Shown here: piece by piece, positions 7,557-16,136 of the stretch
How the letters are laid out: the number at the start of each line of letters is the position of its first letter
How positions within the stretch are numbered: position 1 is the first letter of the stretch
Source: Mogibacterium sp.
GTDB lineage: Bacteria > Bacillota > Clostridia > Peptostreptococcales > Anaerovoracaceae
Direction: 5' to 3'
Length of the DNA: 48,186 nucleotides
Assembly: GCA_017404265.1 (NCBI GenBank)
Contig: JAFRCS010000002.1
Location: forward strand, 1 to 48,186
Notes under the pieces: generated by a model
Database searches by the model: none
Told to the model about the DNA's origin: nothing
What the model saw: the letters and a program-made list of their open reading frames with translations, nothing else
Made by a program: the position numbers and the translations under genes

Positions 7557-8771
7557 ATGCCACAGGAAGAACTGAATACTCTGATAGTAACAATGTTTGG
7601 TGGTTTTTCCCTCCGTTACAACGGCAAAGAGATATCACTGGGCAATCTCAGCGGACAGCAGATAGTGCAGTTCCTGCAGCTGCTGCTTCATTACCGCAGC
7701 CAGGGTGTTTCGAGAGACCTGGCAAAATCAGTACTCTTCGGAGACAGAGATGTCGACGATGTATCGCACTCCATCCGCAACATCATCTACAATATGCGCA
7801 AAAAGCTGAAAGAACTCGGACTTCCGGAAAGCCAGTATGTTGTAAAGCGCGGGGGCGTATATTACTGGGCCGATGATATCCCGGTAAAAGAGGATGCCAG
7901 CGACTTTGACGATGCGTATGATATTGCCATGGAAACAGAGGATGATAAAGAACGCGTCACCGCTCTTACAAATGCATGCTACAAGTATAAAGGCAGGTTC
8001 CTTTACGGCAACGATTCAGCGGTCTGGATCGTCCAGGAAGGCGAGCGCTACAGAGAGCAGTTCAGCGACTGCGTCAACGAACTGGTATCATATCTCAGGG
8101 ACGATCATAAATACCTGCAGATGCAGGATATAGGACTGTATGCGACAAAGGTCGACCCGTTTTCGGAGTGGGAGATCGTTACGCTCGAAGCTCTGTCCGG
8201 TCTGGGCAAGTTTGATAAGACGGAGAGTTTCTACAGACAGACTGTAGACGCCTATACTGCCGAGTACGGAGGCAGGACCAACAGCTATGTGAGAGAATTC
8301 GTAAACAGGATGGGCCTGAAGCTGGTAGTAGGCACGGAATCTCTTGAAGAGATACAGAGAAAGATCGGAAACACCGATGTGATCGACAATAACGGCTATT
8401 ATTGCTCGCTGCCGGTCTTCCAGGAGATATACCGCATGACCGAACGTATGATGGAGCGTGCCGGTGAGAAGATCTTCCTGATGCTTTGTACGATACTCGA
8501 CAGCAAGGGCAATCCGATGAGAGAAGGCCCTAGGCTGGATGAACTTTCCGAAAGACTGCGTGAGACCATCATAGAGACCGTAAGACGCACGGACACAGTA
8601 ACCAGATACGGCAAAGGTCAGTTCCTCGTGCTTCTGATCAACATTACTTATGAGGACTGTGCGATAGTATCCAAACGTATCAATTCCAAGTTCATACGCA
8701 ACGGACAGAGGACAAGCGTCAGTTATTCGGTAAACAATGTCATCGTATCCGCTTTTCCGCCTGAAAGATAA
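7557..8771 (+). CDS. SARP-type regulator with degenerate GGDEF-like C-terminus
   Basis: 404 residues in three parts. Residues about 8-108 form an OmpR-like winged helix as in SARP/AfsR proteins (MFGGFSLRYNGKEI, then HSIRNIIYNMRKKLKE, the recognition-helix region). Residues about 112-255 are helical and match the bacterial transcriptional activation (BTAD) domain, ending in YVREFVNRMG. Residues about 275-400 have the outline of a GGDEF domain: TVRRTDTVTRYGKGQFLVLL aligns with the usual LR..D..aR.GGDEF..lL, but the active GGDEF signature is GKGQF (352-356), so cyclase activity is unlikely. It could bind a nucleotide or serve for dimerisation. The AAGGAG ribosome site and 13-base gap after pilT suggest it regulates the filament operon. 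Confidence 0.78.
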   Translation: MPQEELNTLIVTMFGGFSLRYNGKEISLGNLSGQQIVQFLQLLLHYRSQGVSRDLAKSVLFGDRDVDDVSHSIRNIIYNMRKKLKELGLPESQYVVKRGGVYYWADDIPVKEDASDFDDAYDIAMETEDDKERVTALTNACYKYKGRFLYGNDSAVWIVQEGERYREQFSDCVNELVSYLRDDHKYLQMQDIGLYATKVDPFSEWEIVTLEALSGLGKFDKTESFYRQTVDAYTAEYGGRTNSYVREFVNRMGLKLVVGTESLEEIQRKIGNTDVIDNNGYYCSLPVFQEIYRMTERMMERAGEKIFLMLCTILDSKGNPMREGPRLDELSERLRETIIETVRRTDTVTRYGKGQFLVLLINITYEDCAIVSKRINSKFIRNGQRTSVSYSVNNVIVSAFPPER

Positions 8772-8821
8772 CAGGCTGTTTATTGAACACAAAAAGGGAC
8801 AAGAGAGAAGGAGAAAGAACA

Positions 8822-9832
8822 ATGAGCAAATTAGTTATACCTAAGGATTACAAGCCTATACTCGATCCTACTGAGACGCAGCGCGCCATCAAGAGGATCA
8901 AAGACCACTTCCAGAAAGAGCTCGCAGACGGGCTCAACCTCGGCAGAGTGACAGCGCCGCTCTTCGTCATCCCTGAAACGGGACTCAATGATAACCTTAA
9001 CGGTTATGAGAGAAGAGTGGAATTCACTATCAAGGATCTTGACGAGAAAAGAGTCGAGGTAGTACAGTCGCTCGCGAAGTGGAAGAGAATGGCACTCGGA
9101 AAGTACGGTACAGAGCCTGGACGCGGCCTCTACACCGATATGAATGCCATCAGAAGGGATGAAGAACTCGACAACATACACTCAATCTATGTCGACCAGT
9201 GGGACTGGGAGAAGGTAATGACTGCCGATCAGAGAACCAATGAGTTTCTGGAGCAGACAGTAAGAGTCATATACTGGTGCCTGAAAGACCTTGCCGACTA
9301 TGTGAACGACCATTATCCGCAGATCGGCATCGATCTTCCGGACAAGATCACATTCATAGATTCACAGGAGCTTGAGGACAGGTATCCTGACAACACTCCA
9401 AAGGAAAGAGAACGCTTCGCTTCAAAGGAGTACGGCGCCATCTTCGTAAAGAGGATAGGCCGCAAACTGAAATCGGGTGTTCCTCACGACGGCAGAGCGC
9501 CTGACTACGATGACTGGGAACTCAACGGAGACATTATCCTATGGAACCCGGTACTTGAAGACGCTTTCGAAATAAGCTCCATGGGCATCCGCGTAGATTC
9601 GGAATCCATGGTACGCCAGCTTGAGATCGACGGAAAAGAAGACAGAAAAGAGCTTAAGTTCCATCAGGATGTAATAAATAACAGACTCCCTCTTACAGTA
9701 GGAGGGGGCATAGGTCAGAGCAGGCTTTGCATGTACTTCCTCAAGAAGGCTCACATCGGAGAAGTACAGGTATCCGTATGGCCTGAAGAAATGTGCGAAG
9801 TGTGCGCAGACAATAATATTTTCCTGCTTTAG
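8822..9832 (+). CDS. asnA: Aspartate-ammonia ligase (asparagine synthetase A)
   Basis: 336 residues, matching the usual AsnA length. The enzyme makes asparagine from aspartate, ammonia and ATP and has a class II aminoacyl-tRNA-synthetase-like fold. Conserved family stretches are seen: GLNDNLNGYERRVEF, SLAKWKRMALG, GLYTDMNAIRRDE, HSIYVDQWDWEKV and the C-terminal GGGIGQSRLCM. I chose ATG 8822 because GAGAGAAGGAGAAAG lies just upstream; an in-frame TTG at 8783 has no such site. It lies between the regulator and priA with short gaps and no terminator, so it probably belongs to the same transcript. Confidence 0.95.
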   Translation: MSKLVIPKDYKPILDPTETQRAIKRIKDHFQKELADGLNLGRVTAPLFVIPETGLNDNLNGYERRVEFTIKDLDEKRVEVVQSLAKWKRMALGKYGTEPGRGLYTDMNAIRRDEELDNIHSIYVDQWDWEKVMTADQRTNEFLEQTVRVIYWCLKDLADYVNDHYPQIGIDLPDKITFIDSQELEDRYPDNTPKERERFASKEYGAIFVKRIGRKLKSGVPHDGRAPDYDDWELNGDIILWNPVLEDAFEISSMGIRVDSESMVRQLEIDGKEDRKELKFHQDVINNRLPLTVGGGIGQSRLCMYFLKKAHIGEVQVSVWPEEMCEVCADNNIFLL

Positions 9833-9851
9833 TAACATGTGAGACCGGCAG

Positions 9852-11843
9852 ATGCAGTATATCGATGCAGTCATAGACAATAAAAGCGTCAATACGGACA
9901 ACTTTTACACCTACAAGGCACCCGATGAGGTGGAAGTAGGCGCAAAGCTGACAGTGCCGTTCGCAAGGCGCAGCAAAAGTGTTGACGCGTACTGCGTGAG
10001 AGTCGGTGTCGAAAGCGGACTCGACGATTCCAAAATAAAAGAAATCGACACATTCGATCCCGGCCGCTCGCTCAGCAGCGAGATGGTCGGGACTGCCATG
10101 TGGATGAGAAAACGCTATGGCATAAAATACATAGACGGTCTCAAGATGTTCGCGGTAGACGGTAAGAGAGAAAAAGCTCTTAAAACAAAGACTTCAGGTC
10201 CGTCAGACCCTGATTACGAACTGACTGATGAGCAGAAAACGGCCGCTGACATGATATCCGCTTCTGTAGAAAAACGTGAGACAAAGACTTACCTTATCAA
10301 AGGTGTCACAAACAGCGGCAAGACAGAGGTTTATATGCAGGCCGTTGCAAAAGCGTTGGAGCAGGGAAGGACCGCGATAGTGCTTCTTCCGGAGATAGCG
10401 TTGTCCGCACAGGTCGCCGACCGTTTCAGAGAGAGGTTCGGATCCGGCAAAGTGGCGACTATTCACAGCAGACTGAAGAAGTCCGAGAGACTTTCGGAGT
10501 GGCTGAGGGTAAAAAACGGAGAAGCGAGGATAGTTGTGGGGGCAAGGACGTCTGTTTTCGCGCCTCTTGACAATATAGGAATTATTGTTATAGACGAAGA
10601 GCATGAGAGCACTTACAAATCCGACCACAATCCAAAGTACGAGACCGTGGATATAGCGTATAAAAGAGCAGCGCTTTCCGGCGCTGTACTGGTCCTGGGC
10701 AGCGCGACTCCAAGCGTTGCATCCTATTACAGGGCAAAGAACGGTATCTATGAGCTTATAGAACTCAAAGAGCGTATAGGCGGCAGCCGGATGCCTGAAC
10801 TTGAGATCGTGGATATGCGAAAGGAAGCGTCTTCCGGGAATACCGGAGTGCTTTCTAGAGAACTGGCGGAGCAGATAAGCAGATCGCTTGCACGCAAGGA
10901 GCAGGTGATACTCTTCCTTAATCGCAGGGGATTCTCCACCAGGATACTGTGCCCGGACTGTGGTCACAGCATGACCTGCCCGGACTGCGGAATCGCCCTC
11001 ACGTACCATAAATCCGTTAACGCGGCAGTCTGCCACTACTGCGGACGCAAGTTCCCGGTCCCTGATACCTGTCCGGACTGCGGCAGCAAGTATATAAAGT
11101 ATGTCGGAGCCGGTACCGAGAAAGTAGAGGAGGAAGTCAGGCGAATGTGGCCGGACGCGGGAGTCGACCGTTTTGACATAGATACGGCATCGGCAGCGGA
11201 TGATCCAATGAGAGTCATATCAGACTTCCAGAGCGGAAAGACGGATATCCTGGTAGGTACGCAGATACTGGCAAAAGGCCTTGATTTCAAGAATGTGGGG
11301 CTGGTAGGCATCATCAATGCCGATGTAAGCCTGAACATTCCGGATTACAGATCTTCAGAGAGGACATTCCAGCTCATTACTCAGGTGGCCGGAAGGGCCG
11401 GCAGAACAGGCGGAGACAGCAGCGTGCTTATCCAGACCTACGAACCGGAAAGTGATGTGATCATGGAAGCAGCGTCAGGAGATTACGAGAGTTTTTACGA
11501 GGCTGAGCTTCTTCACAGAAGCATTATGAATTATCCGCCTTACTCTGATATAATCTCTATCGGATTTGTTGCGGAAGATGATGAGACTGCGATGTCGTAT
11601 GCCGAAGCCTTCAGAAACAGGCTTGCGGGGCTGAAATCGGCTCCGGAGGACGCAGTAGTAATGAGGCCGAGGATAGACGAGAAACGCAGTGACAGCAAGT
11701 CAAGAGCGGTGTTCCTGATCAAGGCCCCGCGGGGGACCCGGGCCGGTTATGTAAGCGAATACATGGCTTTCCGTGACCGTATGATAGCGTCTAAAGCTCC
11801 GGCATTTATAGAGATAGATGTAAATCCATACGGGATGATATAA
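9852..11843 (+). CDS. priA: Primosomal helicase PriA, short form
   Basis: 663 residues. PriA reloads the replication machinery at stalled forks. The N-terminal 3'-DNA-end-binding domain (residues about 1-100) is followed almost at once by the helicase core: Walker A GVTNSGKTEVY (Lys157), DEEH box, SATPS, and later the helicase lobe 2 motif QVAGRAGR. Two zinc modules are present (CPDCGHSMTCPDCG and CHYCG...CPDCG). In E. coli PriA the Walker lysine is residue 230, so this protein is about 73 residues shorter before the helicase, the size of the winged-helix domain, which seems to be absent. Only weak ribosome-site signal precedes ATG 9852. Confidence 0.95.
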   Translation: MQYIDAVIDNKSVNTDNFYTYKAPDEVEVGAKLTVPFARRSKSVDAYCVRVGVESGLDDSKIKEIDTFDPGRSLSSEMVGTAMWMRKRYGIKYIDGLKMFAVDGKREKALKTKTSGPSDPDYELTDEQKTAADMISASVEKRETKTYLIKGVTNSGKTEVYMQAVAKALEQGRTAIVLLPEIALSAQVADRFRERFGSGKVATIHSRLKKSERLSEWLRVKNGEARIVVGARTSVFAPLDNIGIIVIDEEHESTYKSDHNPKYETVDIAYKRAALSGAVLVLGSATPSVASYYRAKNGIYELIELKERIGGSRMPELEIVDMRKEASSGNTGVLSRELAEQISRSLARKEQVILFLNRRGFSTRILCPDCGHSMTCPDCGIALTYHKSVNAAVCHYCGRKFPVPDTCPDCGSKYIKYVGAGTEKVEEEVRRMWPDAGVDRFDIDTASAADDPMRVISDFQSGKTDILVGTQILAKGLDFKNVGLVGIINADVSLNIPDYRSSERTFQLITQVAGRAGRTGGDSSVLIQTYEPESDVIMEAASGDYESFYEAELLHRSIMNYPPYSDIISIGFVAEDDETAMSYAEAFRNRLAGLKSAPEDAVVMRPRIDEKRSDSKSRAVFLIKAPRGTRAGYVSEYMAFRDRMIASKAPAFIEIDVNPYGMI

Positions 11844-11867
11844 ATAAGCAAACGAAAGAAGAACAAA

Positions 11868-12449
11868 ATGGCACTCAGAAATATCACTGTCAGAGGCGAA
11901 TCGATACTCGCCAAAAAATGCAAACCGGTAAGGGAGATAACTCCACGCATCAGGGAGGCCTGCGCTGACATGGTCGATACCATGAAAGCGGCAGACGGAG
12001 TAGGCATTGCCGCTCCTCAGATAGGCATCATGAAGAGATTCTTCATCGCGATGCCTCACGTCGACGCGGAAGATGAAGCCACAAGGGACAAGATCTACTA
12101 CATGATCAACCCTGAGATCACATACACCGAGGGCACACAGGACTCCAGCGAGGGATGCCTGTCCGTTCCGGGCTACATGGGACTCGTTGAAAGACCATAT
12201 AAGATCAGGATCAAAGCGACTGACCTTGACGGCAAAGAGCATGAGTACGAATTCGAAGGCTTTGAAGCAACCGTCTTCTGCCATGAATACGACCACCTCG
12301 AGGGTATACTATATTCGGATATAGCAAGAGACATGATGACGGTAGAGGAGTATTCTGAGCTGCTCGAAAAAGTCAAGGAGATGCACTCAGAAGATGAAGA
12401 AGCCGACAACTCCGAGATCTGGGCGCTTAGAAACAAGGAAAGAGTATAA
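11868..12449 (+). CDS. def: Peptide deformylase
   Basis: 193 residues. It removes the formyl group from nascent proteins. All three signatures are present: GVGIAAPQ (motif 1), EGCLSVPG with the metal-binding Cys (motif 2) and HEYDHLEG with the HExxH pair (motif 3). A charged C-terminal extension (EMHSEDEEADNSE) goes a little beyond the usual end. Its 3' end is 10 bases from fmt, the enzyme that adds the formyl group, the common def-fmt order. Confidence 0.96.
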   Translation: MALRNITVRGESILAKKCKPVREITPRIREACADMVDTMKAADGVGIAAPQIGIMKRFFIAMPHVDAEDEATRDKIYYMINPEITYTEGTQDSSEGCLSVPGYMGLVERPYKIRIKATDLDGKEHEYEFEGFEATVFCHEYDHLEGILYSDIARDMMTVEEYSELLEKVKEMHSEDEEADNSEIWALRNKERV

Positions 12450-12459
12450 TAAGGCAAAG

Positions 12460-13401
12460 ATGAAAATAGTATTTATGGGAACGCCCGCGTTCGCGGCATG
12501 CTCCCTGCAGAGACTTATAGACGAAGGATATGAGATACCGCTGGTGGTGACCCAGCCGGACAGGAAGGGCAACCGCAACAAGATGATCCTTTCGGAAGTG
12601 AGAAAGCTGGCTCTCGAGCACGGCATAGAGACCGCGCAGCCTGTCAGGATCAAAAAAGATCCGGAGCTCATCGACAGGATAGCGGCGCTTGAGCCTGACA
12701 TGATAGTCGTTGCCGCTTTTGGTCAAATACTTCCGCAGTCCGTACTGGACATACCGAAGCTTGGATGTATCAATGTGCATGGATCACTGCTTCCTAAGCT
12801 GAGGGGGGCGTCGCCTATGCATGCGGCAATACTTGAGGGCCTTGATGAGTCCGGTATCACTATAATGCGCATGGAGGCCGGCCTCGATACCGGCGACATG
12901 ATAAGCAAGGTATCCTGCGACATAAAGGGAAAGGATTTCACGGAAGTCTCTGAGATACTGGCTGAAGCCGGCGCAGAATTGCTGGCGGAGACCATTCCTC
13001 ATATAGCTGACGGGACTGCCGTTTATGAAAAACAGGACGATTCCGAAGCGACGTATGCCGGCATGATGAAAAAGACGGACGGTTTTACGGACTTCGATGA
13101 AGCCGCGGAAACAGTGGAACGCAAGATAAGGGCGTTCATCGAATGGCCGGCCTGCTACAGCTACCTTGACGGACAGCAAATAAAGTTCTATAAAGCGGAA
13201 GCGCTGACGGAAGATCCGGACGGGGAGCCGGGTACCGTTAGCTGCATGGACAAGACAAGTTACACCATCAATTGCAGGAGCGGCAAGCTGAGAGTTTTTG
13301 AGCAGCAGCTCCAGGGCAAGAAAAGAATGAGCGCCGGAGATTTCATGAGAGGGCATAAGCTCGCACGCGGAGACAGATTCGGCGCAGAGGAGGGACTATA
13401 A
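12460..13401 (+). CDS. fmt: Methionyl-tRNA formyltransferase
   Basis: 313 residues. It transfers a formyl group from 10-formyl-THF to initiator Met-tRNA. The N-terminus MKIVFMGTPAFA, the GCINVHGSLLPKLRGASPMHAAIL stretch with the catalytic Asn-His region, and GDMISK are typical. The C-terminal OB-type domain follows (FIEWPACYSYLDG). An upstream in-frame ATG at 12394 lies inside def, and the family N-terminus fixes the start at 12460. The stop TAA overlaps the next ATG by one base. Confidence 0.96.
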   Translation: MKIVFMGTPAFAACSLQRLIDEGYEIPLVVTQPDRKGNRNKMILSEVRKLALEHGIETAQPVRIKKDPELIDRIAALEPDMIVVAAFGQILPQSVLDIPKLGCINVHGSLLPKLRGASPMHAAILEGLDESGITIMRMEAGLDTGDMISKVSCDIKGKDFTEVSEILAEAGAELLAETIPHIADGTAVYEKQDDSEATYAGMMKKTDGFTDFDEAAETVERKIRAFIEWPACYSYLDGQQIKFYKAEALTEDPDGEPGTVSCMDKTSYTINCRSGKLRVFEQQLQGKKRMSAGDFMRGHKLARGDRFGAEEGL

Positions 13402-14108
13402 TGTATTACGGATATTATGATTACTCATGGTTCGTCCTGATCCCGGCAATCATATTCACTATGATATGCCAGGCAAGGATCAACAACGCGTACAGGACAT
13501 ACGCGCAGGTGCCTTGCAGCACAGGCGTTACAGGCGCTGAAGCAGCGAGAGCCATGATGGACGCGAACGGCCTCAGAGGAGTCGCCATCAACGTCATCAA
13601 CGGTGGCAATTCACTGGTCAATTACTATGACCCGAAGACCAAGAGCCTAAATCTTTCAAGAGAGGTATACAGCTCATCGTCGGTATCTTCGGTGTGCATA
13701 GCCTGCCACGAGGTAGGTCACGCCATACAGGATGCGACACACTATGCTCCGCTCGCTCTCAGAAACGGCATCGTGCCGGTGGTAAATCTGACTCAGATGA
13801 TGTCATGGCCGCTCATTTTCTTCGGCCTTATCATGTCGACAGCATCACCTTACGGCAGCCTGATGTTCCTCATCGGAGTCATCTGCTTCCTGTTCGTTAT
13901 TTTCTTCCACCTGATCACTCTCCCTGTGGAATTCAACGCGTCCAACCGCGCGCTGGCCAATCTCAGGGAACTTCATCTGGTGAACGAAGAGGACTATGTC
14001 GGTTCAAGAACGGTCCTGAAAGCAGCTGCCATGACATATGTAGCCGCTCTCGCGACTGCCATTGCCAGCTTGCTCAGAGTACTTGTCCTCGCAAGGAGGA
14101 GCAGGTAG
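13401..14108 (+). CDS. YugP-like membrane zinc metallopeptidase
   Basis: 235 residues. The N-terminal Tyr-rich end leads into a membrane helix; CHEVGHAIQDATHY carries the HExxH zinc site, and three further hydrophobic segments follow (residues about 130-175 and the C-terminus). This is the neutral zinc metallopeptidase family of B. subtilis YugP, often between fmt and rsmB in Clostridia, with no well-established substrate. GAGGAGGG precedes ATG 13401. It overlaps the fmt stop by one base. Confidence 0.88.
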   Translation: MYYGYYDYSWFVLIPAIIFTMICQARINNAYRTYAQVPCSTGVTGAEAARAMMDANGLRGVAINVINGGNSLVNYYDPKTKSLNLSREVYSSSSVSSVCIACHEVGHAIQDATHYAPLALRNGIVPVVNLTQMMSWPLIFFGLIMSTASPYGSLMFLIGVICFLFVIFFHLITLPVEFNASNRALANLRELHLVNEEDYVGSRTVLKAAAMTYVAALATAIASLLRVLVLARRSR

Positions 14109-14114
14109 TACCGG

Positions 14115-15371
14115 ATGAACAGGGACTGGCTTGCGGTATTTGAAGCATTAAAGGCCGTATATTCCGACGGAGCTTTTTCAAATATTTCCATAAACGAAGC
14201 TGTTTCGCGCCATCGCGGCTCGCGGGAGAGCTTCGTTCGCACGTTTGCGAAAGGCGTACTGAGAGACAGCATCAGACTGGACTACGTCATAGACAAGCTG
14301 GCTGACAAAGGCATCGGCAGCATAAAGCAAAGACCGCTCATCATTCTCAGAATGGGTATATATGCAATAGACCGCCTGGACAGCGTGCCTCAGCACGCTG
14401 CCGTGAGCGAGGCTGTCGAACTGGCCAAATCTGTCGCGAAGGGGAGCGACCGGTTTGTGAACGGTATCCTCAGAGCCTATCTGAGACACAGGGATGAATT
14501 TGATCCGGAAGGCATGGAGCCTCACATACGATGTTCGTTCAGCGAAGGCGTATTTTCGCTTTTGAGCGAACAATACGGCGCGGAGGTGAATGACATCGTG
14601 AAGGCGCTCAATACGCCCCCGGAGGTCTATTTAAGGGCAAATAGGCTGAAGGCTAAAAGGGATGAGATCATCGACATGCTCAAAGAGCAGGGTATAGGTG
14701 CTTATCCATGTGAAGAAAACAGTGAAGCGATAAACGCAAAAGGAAGCGGCATTGTTTCAAGCGATCTGTACAGGCAGGGATATTACACCGTCCAGAGTCT
14801 GTCATCGATGATAGCTGTAAAAGCCCTCGATCCAAAGCCTGGATGCAAGGTGCTGGATCTTTGTTCCGCTCCGGGAGGCAAGACAGGATACATGGCGGAG
14901 CTGATGGGCGATGAGGGCAGCATAACAGCCTGTGACATATATCCGCACAGGCTGATGCTCACGCAGGCAGCCATGAAGAGAACAGGCGTGAGCATTTGCG
15001 CTTTGGAAGAGCGCGATGCTTCCGTATATGAGCCGGGATTTGAAGGGCGATTTGACTATGTTCTGGCGGATGTTCCTTGTTCCGGACTCGGCGTCATAGC
15101 AAGTAAACCCGAAATCAAACTTACAACAGACCCGTCGCGTTATGACGAACTGATATCCATCCAGAAAGAGATACTGGCAAACGCAATACGGTATGCCAGA
15201 CCGGGCGGAAGAGTGGAATATTCGACCTGCACACTCAACAAAAACGAGAACGAAGCGGTAGTTAAAGATGTATTAAGCAAAGCCTGCAGTTCGGCCGGGA
15301 TTGTTGAAATGGCAACGATTATGCCATATAATGGCAAAGTAGGTTTTTTCTACACTATTATAGAAAAATAA
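14115..15371 (+). CDS. rsmB: 16S rRNA (cytosine967-C5)-methyltransferase
   Basis: 418 residues. The N-terminal NusB-like helical domain (residues about 1-130) is followed by the Rossmann methyltransferase domain: VLDLCSAPGGKTGYMAE binds SAM, DVPCSGLG carries one conserved Cys, and EYSTCTLNKNENE carries the second, the Cys pair used by RsmB/NOL1-type enzymes. Its position after fmt and the metallopeptidase and before stp-prkC is the standard Firmicutes order. The ATG is 7 bases after the previous stop, with AGG about 9 bases upstream. Confidence 0.95.
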   Translation: MNRDWLAVFEALKAVYSDGAFSNISINEAVSRHRGSRESFVRTFAKGVLRDSIRLDYVIDKLADKGIGSIKQRPLIILRMGIYAIDRLDSVPQHAAVSEAVELAKSVAKGSDRFVNGILRAYLRHRDEFDPEGMEPHIRCSFSEGVFSLLSEQYGAEVNDIVKALNTPPEVYLRANRLKAKRDEIIDMLKEQGIGAYPCEENSEAINAKGSGIVSSDLYRQGYYTVQSLSSMIAVKALDPKPGCKVLDLCSAPGGKTGYMAELMGDEGSITACDIYPHRLMLTQAAMKRTGVSICALEERDASVYEPGFEGRFDYVLADVPCSGLGVIASKPEIKLTTDPSRYDELISIQKEILANAIRYARPGGRVEYSTCTLNKNENEAVVKDVLSKACSSAGIVEMATIMPYNGKVGFFYTIIEK

Positions 15372-15402
15372 AACAAATACACAGTACGGAGAACTGATTG
15401 AC

Positions 15403-16134
15403 ATGAAAAGCGGTTTTATAACAGACAGAGGCAGACGCAGACCAACCAACGAAGACTCGCTAAGAGCCTGTGAAGACCTTGATTTCTTCATGCTCGCCGA
15501 TGGAGTCGGCGGCAACAGGTCAGGAGAGATCGCAAGCCAGTCGGCACTCGACGCCCTTGAGAAATTCGTTCGCCATAACCCGCCTGAATGGCTGGGATCA
15601 CGCGACGAGGTTTTCAGATATTTCAGAGCTGCTGTCAACTACGTCAATCAGTTCATCATCAAGCTGTCGGAAGCTAAGCCGCAGTACGCGGGAATGGCAA
15701 CGACGCTTACTTTTGCTTATATAAGAAAAGATGAGATGTATGTTGCCAATGTCGGAGACAGCAGAGTCTATCTGGCACACGGCGATATGATCCAGCAGAT
15801 AACTGACGATCACACCTATGTCAACGACCTGGTAAAGATGGGTGCGATCACAAGAGACGAGGCGCATCTCCACGCGCGCAAGAATGTCATCACAAGGGCT
15901 ATAGGCGCGAATGCCAACAATGAGCCTGACTGCTTCAGTGTACCTGTTGAAAAAGGCGACAAGGTACTGCTGTGCAGCGACGGCCTCTATGATGAGGTCG
16001 ATGATGACACCATACTCTCTACGCTCAACAGGGCGTCGGATATGACTCAGTGCGCTGAAGAACTCGTTGCGCTGGCAAACGACAATGGCGGCAATGACAA
16101 CATTTCCGTCATCTGTGTAGATTTGGAGGATTGA
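15403..16134 (+). CDS. stp: PP2C-family Ser/Thr protein phosphatase
   Basis: 243 residues, the usual size of Stp/PrpC. It has the metal-binding signatures of bacterial PP2C: RRPTNEDSL, LADGVGGNRSGEIAS, MATTLTFAY, GDSRVYL, the DDHTYVNDLVKMGAIT flap region, RAIGANANNEPD, LLCSDGLYDEV and GGNDNISVI. It removes phosphates placed by the adjacent kinase PrkC. The stop TGA is two bases before the kinase ATG, and the kinase ribosome site lies inside its last codons, so the pair is co-translated. Confidence 0.95.
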   Translation: MKSGFITDRGRRRPTNEDSLRACEDLDFFMLADGVGGNRSGEIASQSALDALEKFVRHNPPEWLGSRDEVFRYFRAAVNYVNQFIIKLSEAKPQYAGMATTLTFAYIRKDEMYVANVGDSRVYLAHGDMIQQITDDHTYVNDLVKMGAITRDEAHLHARKNVITRAIGANANNEPDCFSVPVEKGDKVLLCSDGLYDEVDDDTILSTLNRASDMTQCAEELVALANDNGGNDNISVICVDLED

Positions 16135-16136
16135 TA

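Noticed and set aside
10203..11036. Long minus-strand open frame (277 codons) inside priA
   Set aside because: It is a shadow of the priA coding sequence with atypical amino acid composition and no ribosome site or recognisable domain.
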